Source: CBDCZY01 sp965224745 (GTDB taxonomy: Bacteria; Pseudomonadota; Gammaproteobacteria; Methylococcales; Methylomonadaceae). Taken from it: a stretch of 64,000 nucleotides of DNA. A program made the translations under genes and the position numbers. The notes below the pieces were generated by a model. The model was given only the letters and a program-made list of their open reading frames with translations, did not search any database and was not told the origin of the DNA. Below are positions 17,693 to 26,895 of the stretch, one piece after another; the first letter of the stretch is position 1; each line of letters starts with the position of its first letter. Location of the stretch: assembly GCA_965224745.1 (NCBI GenBank), contig CBDCZY010000004.1, forward strand, positions 124,001-188,000, given 5' to 3'.

Positions 17693-19936
17693 TTATTTTG
17701 CACTTAACACTAACCCGGCATTTTTCTCTGAACCAATTGATGTTAGTCTGGTAGACACTATTCCGCACAAAACAACCCCAACTATGATCAGCCATTTACT
17801 ATATTGCCAAGAAACAGGCTCGTAATACAAATGCATTTGACCACTAACGTCAGGCGGAATGATTACCTTCACTAAAGTATTTTTATACGAACTTACGCGA
17901 TATTCCTTTCCGTTGATGAGGGCATGATATCCAGGCCAATAAACCCTCGAAAATATTAATACCCGCTCCACAGAAGACGTCTCTACTTTGAACCACTCAT
18001 TCGTCATGCCATCTTCATAGTCAAACTTGACTGATCCTGAAATTGATTGATAGGTCAATGAACCTTCGACTTCCCTCAATTTTTTCGGGCTAATTAATAC
18101 TCTGTCTCCTACCGGGTAGGGTTCTATTTGTAAACCTGCCCGCGTTAGTAACGTGTAAATTTCCGGTGTAATATCATTTTTCCAGGCTGAAATATATCCA
18201 ATATTCAAGAGCTGATAATTGAACAGATCGGGTCGCAACTCAGAAGGTAAGCTAATATTCTTTAAAGTTTCATAGGGGACAAAATGGCCGTGAGCCGAAA
18301 AATATGGAAGCAACTTGCGGATGCCTATGTGTCCTGCTGGTGTATAACCGTTGACAGCTTTAAACTCCTTTCCCCTATACAGGAAGAATTGTGCGCTACC
18401 TAAATCAGCTACATCAAGGGGTTTGTCCGGTATATTGGGCGTTAATCCAAGCACATAAGACGAGGGAGGTTCTGATAAAAGACCTGATATTTCCCCAGTT
18501 AAATTTGGGTTATAGGGCATAATCCCCTTTTTTCCTAATGACTGAGTTTGTGTCAACATTCCAATCCATGCAAAGATTGTTACTAACCACAATACTCGAA
18601 TGCGATTTTTTGGTTTGCCGCTGTATTTTAAAAAGAATTTAACAAAGCCAATACACAAAAAAATAAACAATAAGACAAACAATATGCTTTTCTCACTAAA
18701 CACACTGTTGTCAGAGGAAAACAATTGGATTAAGGATGCGGCAAAAACTAAGCCACCAAAGTGGCATAATTTTTCCCTGGAAAAATGAAAGGTTGACTTT
18801 TCAATATGAAACACTATCAACGAAGAAACCATCATACTCCAGACTGGCAGGTATCGAAACGGCCAACGCATAGGCCCAAATTGGCTGGATGAAAAAACAA
18901 GTACTAACATCAAAACCGCTATTGAGAATACGATCTTGTAGCATGCTGTATTTTGTTTCTTCGTATTATCGGAAAAATAAAGAATTATAGAGATAATTCC
19001 GACATAACCCAAGGATATAGGAATAAAACGATAACCACTAAACCAATGTATATAGGTAGAATAAAACGGGTTAAAGGCGTTAAAAAGACTGCCCCACGAT
19101 GGAACTAAAAAATTACCCGCATTATTAAAATCACTCGTTCGCTCAATCATGTTTGAATTTAAAAAAAATTCTGAAATTAATGGAATGGCAGATATAAAAC
19201 CAGCACACACAGCAATAAATGTGAAATACATGATTCGATAAAAGCTTCTATATTGGTAGCCATCAAACACGAGTACTAAGCAAAAACCCACTATATAAAC
19301 AAATTGCATGTGTGTTCCTGCAGATGCAAACAGAAAACACAGAGATAAAACCGCAATCAAAAATATCCATGCGGATTGATTGATACGAAATTGTAGCAGT
19401 GCAGCAAAACTCACGGTAAACCAGGCAAACGCTGATGCAAAATTCCACCAAGAAGCACTATAAACATAAAGAAACACCGGATTAGTAGCCACAATAAATC
19501 CTAGTAATAATGCGTAACTGGGCCGTATCGTTAAAACCCTACCTAACCAATAAGCGCCTAATATGACAAGCGTAATGTTGAACCAAGCCAAAAAATTTGC
19601 GGCTAGTCGAAATGACTCTACGTGGGTTGCCAGTAACCCAGTTATTATTGTTTGTGGAGAAAAAGGCGAATGAACCATGTCGACTAAAATATTCGTCCCT
19701 AAAAAAGTACTAGTCGTCAATACAGGTGGATGACCACTTAATATGATACGACCAATTTCTTTATAGAACGGAAGAAAAGCATTTTGTGCATCATCAATGA
19801 AGAAGAAGTCTTTAAAGAATGTGGTTGCTATCAAAACTATGCCCATTGAAATGAACATGGCTGAACCAAAAAGGATAATAGTAGTTTTGCTTTTCCTGAG
19901 AAAGATGGCATCAATCAACATATTATTCATTCTCAT
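17693..19936 (-). CDS. YfhO-like polytopic membrane protein (GT-C fold)
   Basis: A 747-residue protein with about a dozen hydrophobic segments in residues 20-480. A periplasmic beta-rich region (about 480-700) follows and one last membrane helix near 715-733. The first loop has the acidic pair in FFFIDDAQNAFLPFYKE, as in GT-C glycosyltransferases and YfhO-family proteins that glycosylate lipid-linked or surface polymers. The C-terminal text RVYWPGYHALINGKEYRV is characteristic of YfhO-type proteins. No clear ribosome-binding site; ATGs at 19930 and 19921 are alternatives. It is a single gene between the toxin-antitoxin island and a long intergenic region. Confidence 0.65.
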   Translation of the reverse strand: MRMNNMLIDAIFLRKSKTTIILFGSAMFISMGIVLIATTFFKDFFFIDDAQNAFLPFYKEIGRIILSGHPPVLTTSTFLGTNILVDMVHSPFSPQTIITGLLATHVESFRLAANFLAWFNITLVILGAYWLGRVLTIRPSYALLLGFIVATNPVFLYVYSASWWNFASAFAWFTVSFAALLQFRINQSAWIFLIAVLSLCFLFASAGTHMQFVYIVGFCLVLVFDGYQYRSFYRIMYFTFIAVCAGFISAIPLISEFFLNSNMIERTSDFNNAGNFLVPSWGSLFNAFNPFYSTYIHWFSGYRFIPISLGYVGIISIILYFSDNTKKQNTACYKIVFSIAVLMLVLVFSSSQFGPMRWPFRYLPVWSMMVSSLIVFHIEKSTFHFSREKLCHFGGLVFAASLIQLFSSDNSVFSEKSILFVLLFIFLCIGFVKFFLKYSGKPKNRIRVLWLVTIFAWIGMLTQTQSLGKKGIMPYNPNLTGEISGLLSEPPSSYVLGLTPNIPDKPLDVADLGSAQFFLYRGKEFKAVNGYTPAGHIGIRKLLPYFSAHGHFVPYETLKNISLPSELRPDLFNYQLLNIGYISAWKNDITPEIYTLLTRAGLQIEPYPVGDRVLISPKKLREVEGSLTYQSISGSVKFDYEDGMTNEWFKVETSSVERVLIFSRVYWPGYHALINGKEYRVSSYKNTLVKVIIPPDVSGQMHLYYEPVSWQYSKWLIIVGVVLCGIVSTRLTSIGSEKNAGLVLSAK

Positions 19937-20215
19937 TTACGCTTACTCTTGTCCCGTAAACCTTGAATATATAACCATTTTTTGGAGATTATATTGAAAA
20001 CCCATATAAAACTTCCTCGGTGAAAAGTTGGGGTCGCAGTAATATAACAATCCGAAGATTATCCCGATCTCATTTAAACAAACTCACCTATCTGCAAATG
20101 AAAAATAAGTTGGATAACAAATAAAACTAATAGTCTTTAGAAATTTGCAGCAAGTGCTTTAACTTGTCATACCTTCCCCCCCCATAAGATACTGATGAAC
20201 AGAACTTAAGCATTA

Positions 20216-20386
20216 TTAGTTCTACTTTGTCAGATTAACAAAAAGTCCGTCATATTCGTCGGGAACGGGCATCCAGCACCACGGATGGCAAGCTGAAACT
20301 CATTCATGAAGCCTGGATTCCGACAATCCCTGCCGGAATGACGATCTTGAAAAAAATGAATTATTTATTCTGACAAACAGAATTAA
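20216..20386. repeat. MITE-like element, family A, copy 2
   Basis: Same length (171 bp), ends (ttctactttgtcagatta ... tctgacaaacagaatta) and interior as the copy at 5793-5963. The interior differs at scattered positions, so the copies are not freshly duplicated. Confidence 0.75.
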
Positions 20387-20764
20387 TGCAATCTCTAATA
20401 GAAATTTTGTATAGGCACAGCTGTTCAAACAGGCTCTATAAATGAACCCTCTTGGGTAGCTCAGCATCCATAGAGCCATTTAATCCTAATCTGTAGTAAC
20501 AACCTATGAGCTAAGTCATAGGTGTTGATGCAAATTCATGCATCATAATTTACCTTCACTGGTGTATGGCAGTCTTGTAGGAAAAGAGAAATCGAGACCA
20601 AGGTTATATCTTTCTACCTCAGGGTGAAGAGTGGCTCAGCAAGAACAATTGACCTGGAATTAAGTTAAGGAAAACATTGTAGTTCCGGCAGGGTTTGCCG
20701 GAACTCATGAGTTAAGGATGGTAACCCAGAAGTACCTCCTTATACACTGGATAGTGTAAATCCA

Positions 20765-20846
20765 TGCCGGTTGAATTTCAGCAATACCTGAGGGAATGAT
20801 ATTCTTGAAAAAGACGAATCATATAATCTGACAAAGTAGAATTAGC
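20765..20846. repeat. MITE-like element, family A, decayed right half
   Basis: Matches the right half of family A (gccggttgaatttcagcaat, then aatctgacaaagtagaatta) with many changes. The left half is not clear; ccggcagggtttgccgg at 20688 may be part of it. Confidence 0.5.
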
Positions 20847-20925
20847 AACTTTGACGTTTTACAGTATGCATAGTTATATTGGTGGAATAAACTCATTTTT
20901 CAATCCCTTCAATTACAGATATTTT

Positions 20926-21174
20926 TCACATTTCATTGCTATAGAAACTTTCATTCTCTTGTTTAATAAGCGTTAAGACGGCTTTTTCTAATCCTAACTC
21001 AAAGCGTTTCGAGGAAGAAAGTCTGAACATTAATTGATTAAACGAAAAATCGTCACCTATGCCTGTAGAAAATGAAGTGTGGCAACTTTCTAGGTTATTC
21101 TGAGATGTATACCTGTCATTTTTTGAAAAACGACCTGTTTCATGACCATTAACAGGTTTGACAAACCTGTACCA
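20926..21174 (-). pseudogene. Coding remnant, family not recognised
   Basis: One minus-strand frame of 82 codons ends at TGA 20926-20928. It has protein-like composition (WYRFVKPVNGHETGRFSKND, later FSFNQLMFRLSSSKRFELGL) but no start codon fits, and a stop lies directly upstream at 21175. It looks like the C-terminus of a lost gene. Function unknown. Confidence 0.35.
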
Positions 21175-21515
21175 TCAGCGAGCAGCATCATGATGTATAA
21201 AAAGATACGGGGTAAACGTCACAATCAGAAAGGTGAAATAATATGAATGAGAATTCGTTTTTGCATTCATGTAGTTGCCTTGCGGTATGCTAAATAATTT
21301 GTGAAGAAGAATTATGTTACCAAGGCTTTCGTTTTACTTTTGAAGTTTGGTATAAAGTGGTGGAACTACATAATAAAAAAGTTAGTAGGATTTTTTCACT
21401 CTTTCCAATTCAATTAACTTATTGGAAAGGCTCTATTCATGCTTGCTGTTGATTTTTCAATTGTGGACAAATGCCGTCAAAAATAAACAACGCAATTACA
21501 TAATAACAACAAGTA

Positions 21516-22607
21516 ATGCGAACAAACCCACAAGAAGACGAGATTGACTTTAACCTGCAGATTTACTTTCTTTTTCAAACTCTGATGTGCAAAAAACATA
21601 ATAAATCTAGCCATTTACCCAGTGGTTTCTTTTGTAATAGGCAAATGACTTGCCAGATTCTGCTCTGGTTGATTATTCTGTTAGGTATCGTGCTGCGTTT
21701 TAAGCAATACGGAGCAGATCGTTCGCTCTGGCTGGACGAGTTGTTTTTTGCAGTGAACTTTTTAGAACGCGATTGGATGGGACTGATGCGGCTCCCGCTC
21801 GATTATAGCAATAGCCATGTTGCACCGCCGGGCTTTATGCTTCTGACCTTTGTGATAGTCAAACTTTTTGGTCTGACTGAACCCGTTTTACGTTTTCTAC
21901 CGTTGGTCTGTGGTATTGGTTCATTGTTTTTATTTGAGCGTTTAATTATGGTTATTCTATCTCCCTCTGCGCGCCCTATTGCTTTGTTTTTATTTGTTTT
22001 ACCAGTTATTTATGTTTTTCTGGCTGAAGGTATTTCCAGTGTACGATTTAATCTTGGAATATTGAGTGATAAATTCAGCCAGAAAAATTTACTAAAAATC
22101 ACTCTTAATACATTAGTATCCATCAGTATTTTAACCTATGTGACGCAGTTTCCCATTTATTCAACTCAATACCTTCAAGAGATCAAGCCGGTTCTAGATC
22201 ACATAAAAAAACATAAACATACAGCAGATAAGTTATATGTTTATCATTGGGCGGAACCTGCACTACGTTTTTATGGTGGAAATTATGGTTTAGATTATAA
22301 AAACTGCGTATCGATCAATACAATTCCTCAACTAGATTACACCAAAGAAATTGATTTCTACCGAAAAAATAACAACCAACCTGTCGTTCCTTTTGAGCAT
22401 CAAAAATGTATCCTTGGTGTATCGGAATATTTAGATTTTGCAAATGCGGATGTAGAAAAACTAAGAGGTCACGGGCGTGTTTGGTTCGTTTTTTCTCACA
22501 TTTCCCCCGAAGATTGGTTGCAGGCCCTTGAATACTTGGACGGCATAGGAAGCCGTCAAGATCAGATCATAAAACAAGGTTCGTCAGCTTTTTTATATAA
22601 GCTTTGA
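21516..22607 (+). CDS. ArnT/PMT-like glycosyltransferase with internal deletion
   Basis: A 363-residue protein. After a long N-terminal lead (ATG at 21645 is a better-placed start, with AGG six bases upstream) comes a first membrane helix, then the acidic motif SLWLDELFFAV (D74, E75) typical of GT-C transferases using polyprenyl-phosphate sugars, then SHVAPPGFMLL and two more helices. Near residue 155 the sequence jumps into the last membrane helix and the periplasmic C-terminal domain (YVYHWAEPALRFYGG). Family members have about 480-550 residues, so about 150 residues of the middle membrane region are missing. It is probably inactive, though the frame is intact. Confidence 0.6.
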   Translation: MRTNPQEDEIDFNLQIYFLFQTLMCKKHNKSSHLPSGFFCNRQMTCQILLWLIILLGIVLRFKQYGADRSLWLDELFFAVNFLERDWMGLMRLPLDYSNSHVAPPGFMLLTFVIVKLFGLTEPVLRFLPLVCGIGSLFLFERLIMVILSPSARPIALFLFVLPVIYVFLAEGISSVRFNLGILSDKFSQKNLLKITLNTLVSISILTYVTQFPIYSTQYLQEIKPVLDHIKKHKHTADKLYVYHWAEPALRFYGGNYGLDYKNCVSINTIPQLDYTKEIDFYRKNNNQPVVPFEHQKCILGVSEYLDFANADVEKLRGHGRVWFVFSHISPEDWLQALEYLDGIGSRQDQIIKQGSSAFLYKL

Positions 22608-22646
22608 CCTCTCTTTGAGGCTAGGATTTAAGTGAAAGTCTCCAAG

Positions 22647-22688
22647 GAGCTAAAATAAAGTTATTTTCGACAACTTTATTTAACTCCT
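22647..22688. terminator. Hairpin terminator between convergent genes
   Basis: aaataaagtt pairs with aactttattt around a 9-base loop, extended by ggag/ctcc arms. It lies between the converging ends at 22607 and 22722 and could serve both directions. Confidence 0.55.
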
Positions 22689-22721
22689 CAAAGGCCATCA
22701 AGGTAATATATTTTTTATCGC

Positions 22722-24050
22722 TTAAAAACCAAGCTCCTCAACAGGATAGATAGTTTTAATATGGACTCTACCCTTCCCATCATTTTTATCTACAAACTCA
22801 ATAGGACTTACCAAGGCATATCGACTACAATCTCCTTGTTGACAGTTATTGTGTATTAGTCCTCCGTAAACATATTGCCATCGACCGCTTCTATCCCTAA
22901 CTACGGTTCCAGTTCCAAAAGCATATCGGACACTATTTCTGCCTGTACCAGGAACGAGAAAACGACCAACAAGTCTATTGGGGTTATCCCACTTTAGTCC
23001 CGCTATCGTTTTTGATGCAATCCAGTAAACATGATAATAAGATGAATCCCACGTGCTTCCACTCATTAACGGATAGTAATATTCGCCCTGTTTAAATATG
23101 GAAGGACCTTCAACAACTCCTCCCCAAGCAAACTCGTCTCCTTGTTTGTCTTTAGTAAAAGAAAGCATCTCTTTACACTTTGAATCGTTACCACAAGAAA
23201 GCTTGAGTTTATTAACAAGATTCCTATCTCGAGAGTTACCTATAAAAATGGGTGTAGCGTTGCAATCTACTGTAAAAGGATCGGACCGGCTCAATTTAAC
23301 TATACTGGTATGCTCTCCCTTTAAAGGCCCATTATACCCATCATCAGTATACCAACTATATCCCATCCAATAATCGCCACCATCCTTGAAAACATTAATA
23401 TCAAGACGAACAATATTTTGACACTCACCCCCCCCCTGGCAATTGGGAGACGCCCATGGAACACTTCTTGGTAATGCATTTTTTCTAGGGCACGTGCTTG
23501 ACGCGCCAACTGGAAACGGCTCGTGAGCATGGTTACTTGTTTGTTGAGCAAATGGCCCTTTAGGGGAGTTAGACCATGCTAAATAAACCCCCATTTCACG
23601 CTGACTTGGTAATTCGTGGTTTCCAATAGAATGCCCATGTCTTGTGGCTGTAAATGCGAGCATAAATGAATTTGTTCCAAGTTTTACAATGTCTGGCCCC
23701 CAAATAGAGCGGTACCAAGCATTATTGATAAAGAGGTTCTTATTCGAAAACTCTCGCCCATCGTAACCAAATACTCCTTTCGTTTCTTTTTTCCATGAAC
23801 CTGAGATATTGTTTGCAGTCCAAATTGGAATATCCCCAACACCGGTTCCAAACCCTGATCCATTGTTCCCATCACCCGCGGTTGGGTACATGTAATAAGT
23901 ACCATTTTCGTATATCACATGTGGGTCTGGCGCAACAATGAGCTGACCGTTACTTTGCGTAATTAGCGTAGTCGCAGCGTGGGAATAGGTGTTGATAAAA
24001 AACAGACAAATCAATACTATCATTGAAAAATAAAGTTTTTTCATACTCAC
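22722..24050 (-). CDS. Secreted GH43-like glycoside hydrolase
   Basis: A 442-residue protein with a signal peptide (MKKLYFSMIVLICLFF..., cleavage after SHA). Start: GTG 24050 or the ATG two codons later (24044). Three acidic residues fit the GH43 five-bladed-propeller triad: D42 in APDPHVIYENGTYYMY, D120 in SIWGPDIVK, and E314 in GVVEGPSIFKQGEYYYPLMSG. GH43 enzymes cleave arabinose- or xylose-containing glycans. The set is complete here, unlike in the paralogue at 7577-8737. A run of nine G on the coding strand (23428-23436) lies mid-gene at codons 205-208 (QGGGEC). Eight Cys suggest disulfides. Substrate unknown. Confidence 0.68.
   Translation of the reverse strand: MSMKKLYFSMIVLICLFFINTYSHAATTLITQSNGQLIVAPDPHVIYENGTYYMYPTAGDGNNGSGFGTGVGDIPIWTANNISGSWKKETKGVFGYDGREFSNKNLFINNAWYRSIWGPDIVKLGTNSFMLAFTATRHGHSIGNHELPSQREMGVYLAWSNSPKGPFAQQTSNHAHEPFPVGASSTCPRKNALPRSVPWASPNCQGGGECQNIVRLDINVFKDGGDYWMGYSWYTDDGYNGPLKGEHTSIVKLSRSDPFTVDCNATPIFIGNSRDRNLVNKLKLSCGNDSKCKEMLSFTKDKQGDEFAWGGVVEGPSIFKQGEYYYPLMSGSTWDSSYYHVYWIASKTIAGLKWDNPNRLVGRFLVPGTGRNSVRYAFGTGTVVRDRSGRWQYVYGGLIHNNCQQGDCSRYALVSPIEFVDKNDGKGRVHIKTIYPVEELGF
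23428..23436. repeat. Homopolymer of nine C (nine G on the coding strand)
   Basis: Located inside the GH43-like gene at codons 205-208. Gain or loss of one base would truncate the protein at about half length. Confidence 0.9.
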
Positions 24051-24394
24051 TATACGAGGTATACAATCACAACATATTAAAAGTTCCTTCTAGGCCATAA
24101 AGATTCAAACTTTTAATATTTTTACAAAACCATAATACATATTCAAGGAATTAAAAAAGTCCTGCTGAGTAGTTTTCGTTAACCGCCCAGGAAACTGGGT
24201 GCAGACTTCTATGCCAGAGAGAAGATTAGTTATAACGACTAACTCGATTTCATTATTTATAACCAGCAACCTGGTAATATTCGGTAATATATTGCCGCGC
24301 ATCGCGAATTGACTGATTCTGGTTTGATAATTTAATCAATATGACCAGTCAAGCAATGGATATCAGTAACAAATAGTTGAAAGGAACTGAATTA
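24051..24394. other. Intergenic region, divergent promoters expected
   Basis: About 340 bases between divergent genes. The longest frame (minus strand, 24302-24105) has no ribosome-binding site or recognisable content and I do not regard it as a gene. No clear promoter pair was found. Confidence 0.4.
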
Positions 24395-24571
24395 ATGATC
24401 GAGATTAAAATCAACAATGGCGCTGAAGTTGCCAAATCCAAAAAATTTGTCGCCAAGCTTATACCAAAAGCAGTCCTGGAAAACATGGTTGAAAAGGCTT
24501 TAGCCAAAAAACTACGAGAAAAGCTGCAAGAAGAAGGAGTAGATGCGATTGTAAGTGTTTTGAAACAGTGA
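24395..24571 (+). CDS. Small hypothetical protein
   Basis: A 58-residue protein started at ATG 24395, with AAGGA 10 bases upstream; an in-frame TTG at 24377 is less likely. It is lysine-rich with helical heptads (IPKAVLENMVEKALAKKLREKL). No signal peptide, membrane segment or known domain is seen. The good ribosome-binding site and the composition argue for a real gene. Function unknown. Confidence 0.55.
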   Translation: MIEIKINNGAEVAKSKKFVAKLIPKAVLENMVEKALAKKLREKLQEEGVDAIVSVLKQ

Positions 24572-24946
24572 TAGCTGGTATTTCTTTTTCATTCTCTAAT
24601 GAGTGTATTTATCGCTTCTAATCTGAGTACCAAGATAACAAAGAAGACAACTCGCCCTAGTAGGGTTATCGTGACAGCCAGAGCTTGAATATCTAAATAG
24701 GGTAGATTGTAAAAAATGCCGCTAAAATAAGAATGTTGTTTTGTCTTCTCTTCTCTTCTCTTCTCTTGATGAAGGCTGCTTGTAAAACATCTCCATGATC
24801 AGTCAATAATGCTTTATTCCGCCCAGCAAGAGTCCACTGTGAAGAAATAACAAACTCCGGGTATCTCTTGGCTCAGAGGTATGGCTTAATTTAATGATTT
24901 TAGGGGAGCGTTGGGCTATGTGAGGTTTTGTTAAACATATATGATT
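24572..24946. other. Intergenic region with a pentanucleotide repeat
   Basis: About 375 bases with no gene. It includes (TCTTC)4.8 at 24744-24767. No terminator was recognised for either neighbour. Confidence 0.5.
24744..24767. repeat. (TCTTC) microsatellite, 4.8 units
   Basis: A perfect pentanucleotide run of 24 bp between the small gene and the sigma-factor operon, about 180 bases past the sigma-factor stop codon. Confidence 0.85.
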
Positions 24947-25651
24947 TCACGGTCGAATAAATAGTCTATTGAGTACTGCTAGAACAACAAAATCACATCG
25001 ATCTCCTGCAAATTCGTGAATATTTAGTCCCGCACTTTCTAGATGCTCTTCAAATATTTTTCGTATCATCCGTTTAGCACGGTGGAGACGTGTTTTTACG
25101 GTTTGTTCAGTCAACCCCAATGATAAAGCGGTTTCCCGTGTACTGAGTTTCTGAATGGTACGCATAACAAAAACACTCCGGCTATCCACGGGCAGAGTAT
25201 CAATAGCATTTTCCAACAATTTATGTAGCTGTTGGTTAGCGACTTCACTAAGCGGCTGTTTCTCGTTAGATTCTATCCCAGGAAGTGTATACATAGGGTC
25301 ATCCAAAATATATTTAATTCGAGAATGTTTGCGTATGTGCATTAGAGCTTCGTTAGTGGTAATGCGCGACAGCCAGTGAACAAACCCGTCCGGGCCTCTG
25401 AATTTGTGGAGTTGGTCATAAGCTTTAATATAGGTATCCTGAAGTACGTCCATAGCCTCATGATCATCCCGTACGATACTTCGAGCGATACGATAAAGGC
25501 GTTGGTTGTAGCGCCGCATGATAATCTCAAACGCGTCAGTGTCACCTTTTTGTATTCGAGCAATAACATCAGTATCTGATACTGGAATTGCGGGCTTTTT
25601 TAATGGATTACTCCGCAAAGAATATAGTAGGTTCATGTTAGTTAATTGCAC
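24947..25651 (-). CDS. ECF-type (RpoE-like) RNA polymerase sigma factor
   Basis: A 234-residue sigma-70 family group IV factor. Region 2 spans about residues 30-100 (DAFEIIMRRYNQRLYRIARSI... DVLQDTYIKAYDQLHKF, FVHWLSRITTNEALMHIRK) and region 4 about 140-200 (LPVDSRSVFVMRTIQKLSTRETALSLGLTEQTVKTRLHRAKRMIR). The GTG start at 25651 overlaps the cytochrome c stop, suggesting coupling; ATG 25636 is the alternative. No anti-sigma gene is present. Instead the operon carries a ferritin-like protein and a cytochrome c. A C-terminal extension of about 35 residues (HEFAGDRCDFVVLAVLNRLF) is unusual and could sense a signal; that is inference. Confidence 0.9.
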   Translation of the reverse strand: MQLTNMNLLYSLRSNPLKKPAIPVSDTDVIARIQKGDTDAFEIIMRRYNQRLYRIARSIVRDDHEAMDVLQDTYIKAYDQLHKFRGPDGFVHWLSRITTNEALMHIRKHSRIKYILDDPMYTLPGIESNEKQPLSEVANQQLHKLLENAIDTLPVDSRSVFVMRTIQKLSTRETALSLGLTEQTVKTRLHRAKRMIRKIFEEHLESAGLNIHEFAGDRCDFVVLAVLNRLFIRP

Positions 25652-26025
25652 AAAGGATTGTCTTTATTTAGACGGCTTAGCAATGAACGTTCTGCTGATG
25701 AGGAAATCCCGGAAAATCCCATGCTGGTGCCTGGAACCATTCTAAGTGGTGCCCTTAAGAAAAGATCCAGTGTCTCTGTCGTCCATAAAATACCTGAACT
25801 TTTAAACGCTGCAGTATAGGTGAAATCAGGCTCTCTGCCAGCCTGTCGCCCCAGTAGACCACAATGTTTTGGCCCAGTACGGTGATAAGCAGGGGAGTGG
25901 CAACCTATACACCTGGAGTAAACACGTTTCCCTGCAACATCATCCACATTTGACTGAGCATAAACCATACTATGGTAGATTATGCTGTAAGCAAATATCG
26001 TAATTGTTAGAGAACCCTGAATCAT
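25642..26025 (-). CDS. Class I c-type cytochrome, periplasmic
   Basis: A 127-residue precursor from ATG 26025, four bases after the stop of the ferritin-like gene. The longer open frame is ignored because it overlaps that gene and lacks a signal peptide at its start. A signal peptide (ITIFAYSIIYHSMVYAQ) is followed by the heme motif CIGCH and a distal Met candidate in MVPGTSMGF. GPKHCGLLGRQAG is typical of small cytochrome c of the c2/c552 type. Middle gene of the ferritin-cytochrome-sigma operon; likely an electron carrier. Confidence 0.85.
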   Translation of the reverse strand: MIQGSLTITIFAYSIIYHSMVYAQSNVDDVAGKRVYSRCIGCHSPAYHRTGPKHCGLLGRQAGREPDFTYTAAFKSSGILWTTETLDLFLRAPLRMVPGTSMGFSGISSSAERSLLSRLNKDNPLCN

Positions 26026-26029
26026 TTGC

Positions 26030-26605
26030 CTAAGAGAAAAATGCGCCCGGCACTGGGTCAAGGCCCAAAGCCTGGCGAAGAATTGCCCAATGCATCGCTT
26101 CGTCTGCCAGAATACTGGCAGCAGCTTTCGCGAGGTCACTATTTTCGAACAGTGGAATTGCACCTGCATAGGCACTCACTGCACCACGTTCGAGTCCAGC
26201 AGCGAATTTCAATACATCACTTTCTTGTTTCAATTGGTCAACCGGAAAATTGTAACTGCTTTTGGCATTAACCGCCTGCCCACCTAATTTACCAACAGTT
26301 CCGGCAAGTAAGTCAATATGTGCCTTATGATGACCTTGAAATGTTAGCGCAACGTTTAACACTCCAGAACTCAGCAAACCACTTTCTGCACCGAGTTGAT
26401 AAGCGGCAACTGCCTCATGTTCTGCCGATATGGCGGTATTAAGAATACGTATATCTTGTTCTAATTGAGTATTGGAATCACTTCTGCCAGCAGTCGCACA
26501 ACCACTCATCAAGGCTATTGCCGTGCCTGACAATGCAAGTCCGCTTGCTATTTGCAAGAAATTACGTCTATCAAACTGTGAACCCTGGGTTTTGTCATTA
26601 GGCAT
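26030..26605 (-). CDS. Ferritin-like domain protein, Tat-exported lipoprotein
   Basis: A 191-residue protein. The N-terminus has a twin-arginine motif (DRRNFLQIASG), a hydrophobic stretch and a lipobox-like LMSGC at residues 32-36, so it is probably exported folded and lipid-anchored. Four helices follow with metal-ligand-type residues AISAEHEAVAAYQ, GHHKAHIDLL, GLERGAVSAYAG and ILADEAMHWAIL, matching the Ferritin_2/DUF4439 group. A GGAG site precedes ATG 26605. First gene of the operon. Expected role is diiron oxidase chemistry or metal and oxidant handling; the exact reaction is unknown. Confidence 0.8.
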   Translation of the reverse strand: MPNDKTQGSQFDRRNFLQIASGLALSGTAIALMSGCATAGRSDSNTQLEQDIRILNTAISAEHEAVAAYQLGAESGLLSSGVLNVALTFQGHHKAHIDLLAGTVGKLGGQAVNAKSSYNFPVDQLKQESDVLKFAAGLERGAVSAYAGAIPLFENSDLAKAAASILADEAMHWAILRQALGLDPVPGAFFS

Positions 26606-26895
26606 TCTTTATCTCCGCTGCTATTTGTTGTGAACTTCAATATATAGAGATGTGCGAAACGCAAAAAGGTGACAAAAAATCGCAATTAACTATGAAAACA
26701 ATAAATTCATCATTGCGAACTTGAAAATTCACAATCAGTTTCGATAGCTTGTTTTTAACACAATCCACAAAAAATATTCTTAACTGCTATCACGATATTT
26801 GTAACGTTTTTATCTTTGGCTGCATCTTCTTGAACGTAACGTATTAAACCTGCCTTACCGAACCTAAGCGATTTAATCAAAACGAGGTAACCAGC
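26606..26895. promoter_or_regulatory. Divergent regulatory region with repeated GTAACGT
   Basis: The 290-base gap separates the ferritin-cytochrome-sigma operon from the diheme gene. GTAACGT occurs at 26801-26807 and again at 26836-26842, 35 bases apart and upstream of the diheme start. AAC-type cores are common in ECF -35 elements, so one may be the target of the adjacent sigma factor. This is inference. Confidence 0.35.

Larger units (their letters stand above)
19937..21515. other. Long intergenic region with repeats and decayed coding sequence
   Basis: About 1.6 kb without an intact gene. It holds a C8 run (20176-20183), family A MITE copies at 20216-20386 and 20765-20846, and an 83-codon coding remnant on the minus strand (20926-21174). 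The remainder (20387-20764 and 21175-21515) shows nothing I can name. Confidence 0.5.

Noticed and set aside
22647..22688. Hairpin as a regulatory RNA
   Set aside because: Its position between converging gene ends fits a simple terminator better.
24105..24302. 65-codon minus-strand frame in the intergenic region
   Set aside because: No ribosome-binding site and no recognisable content.
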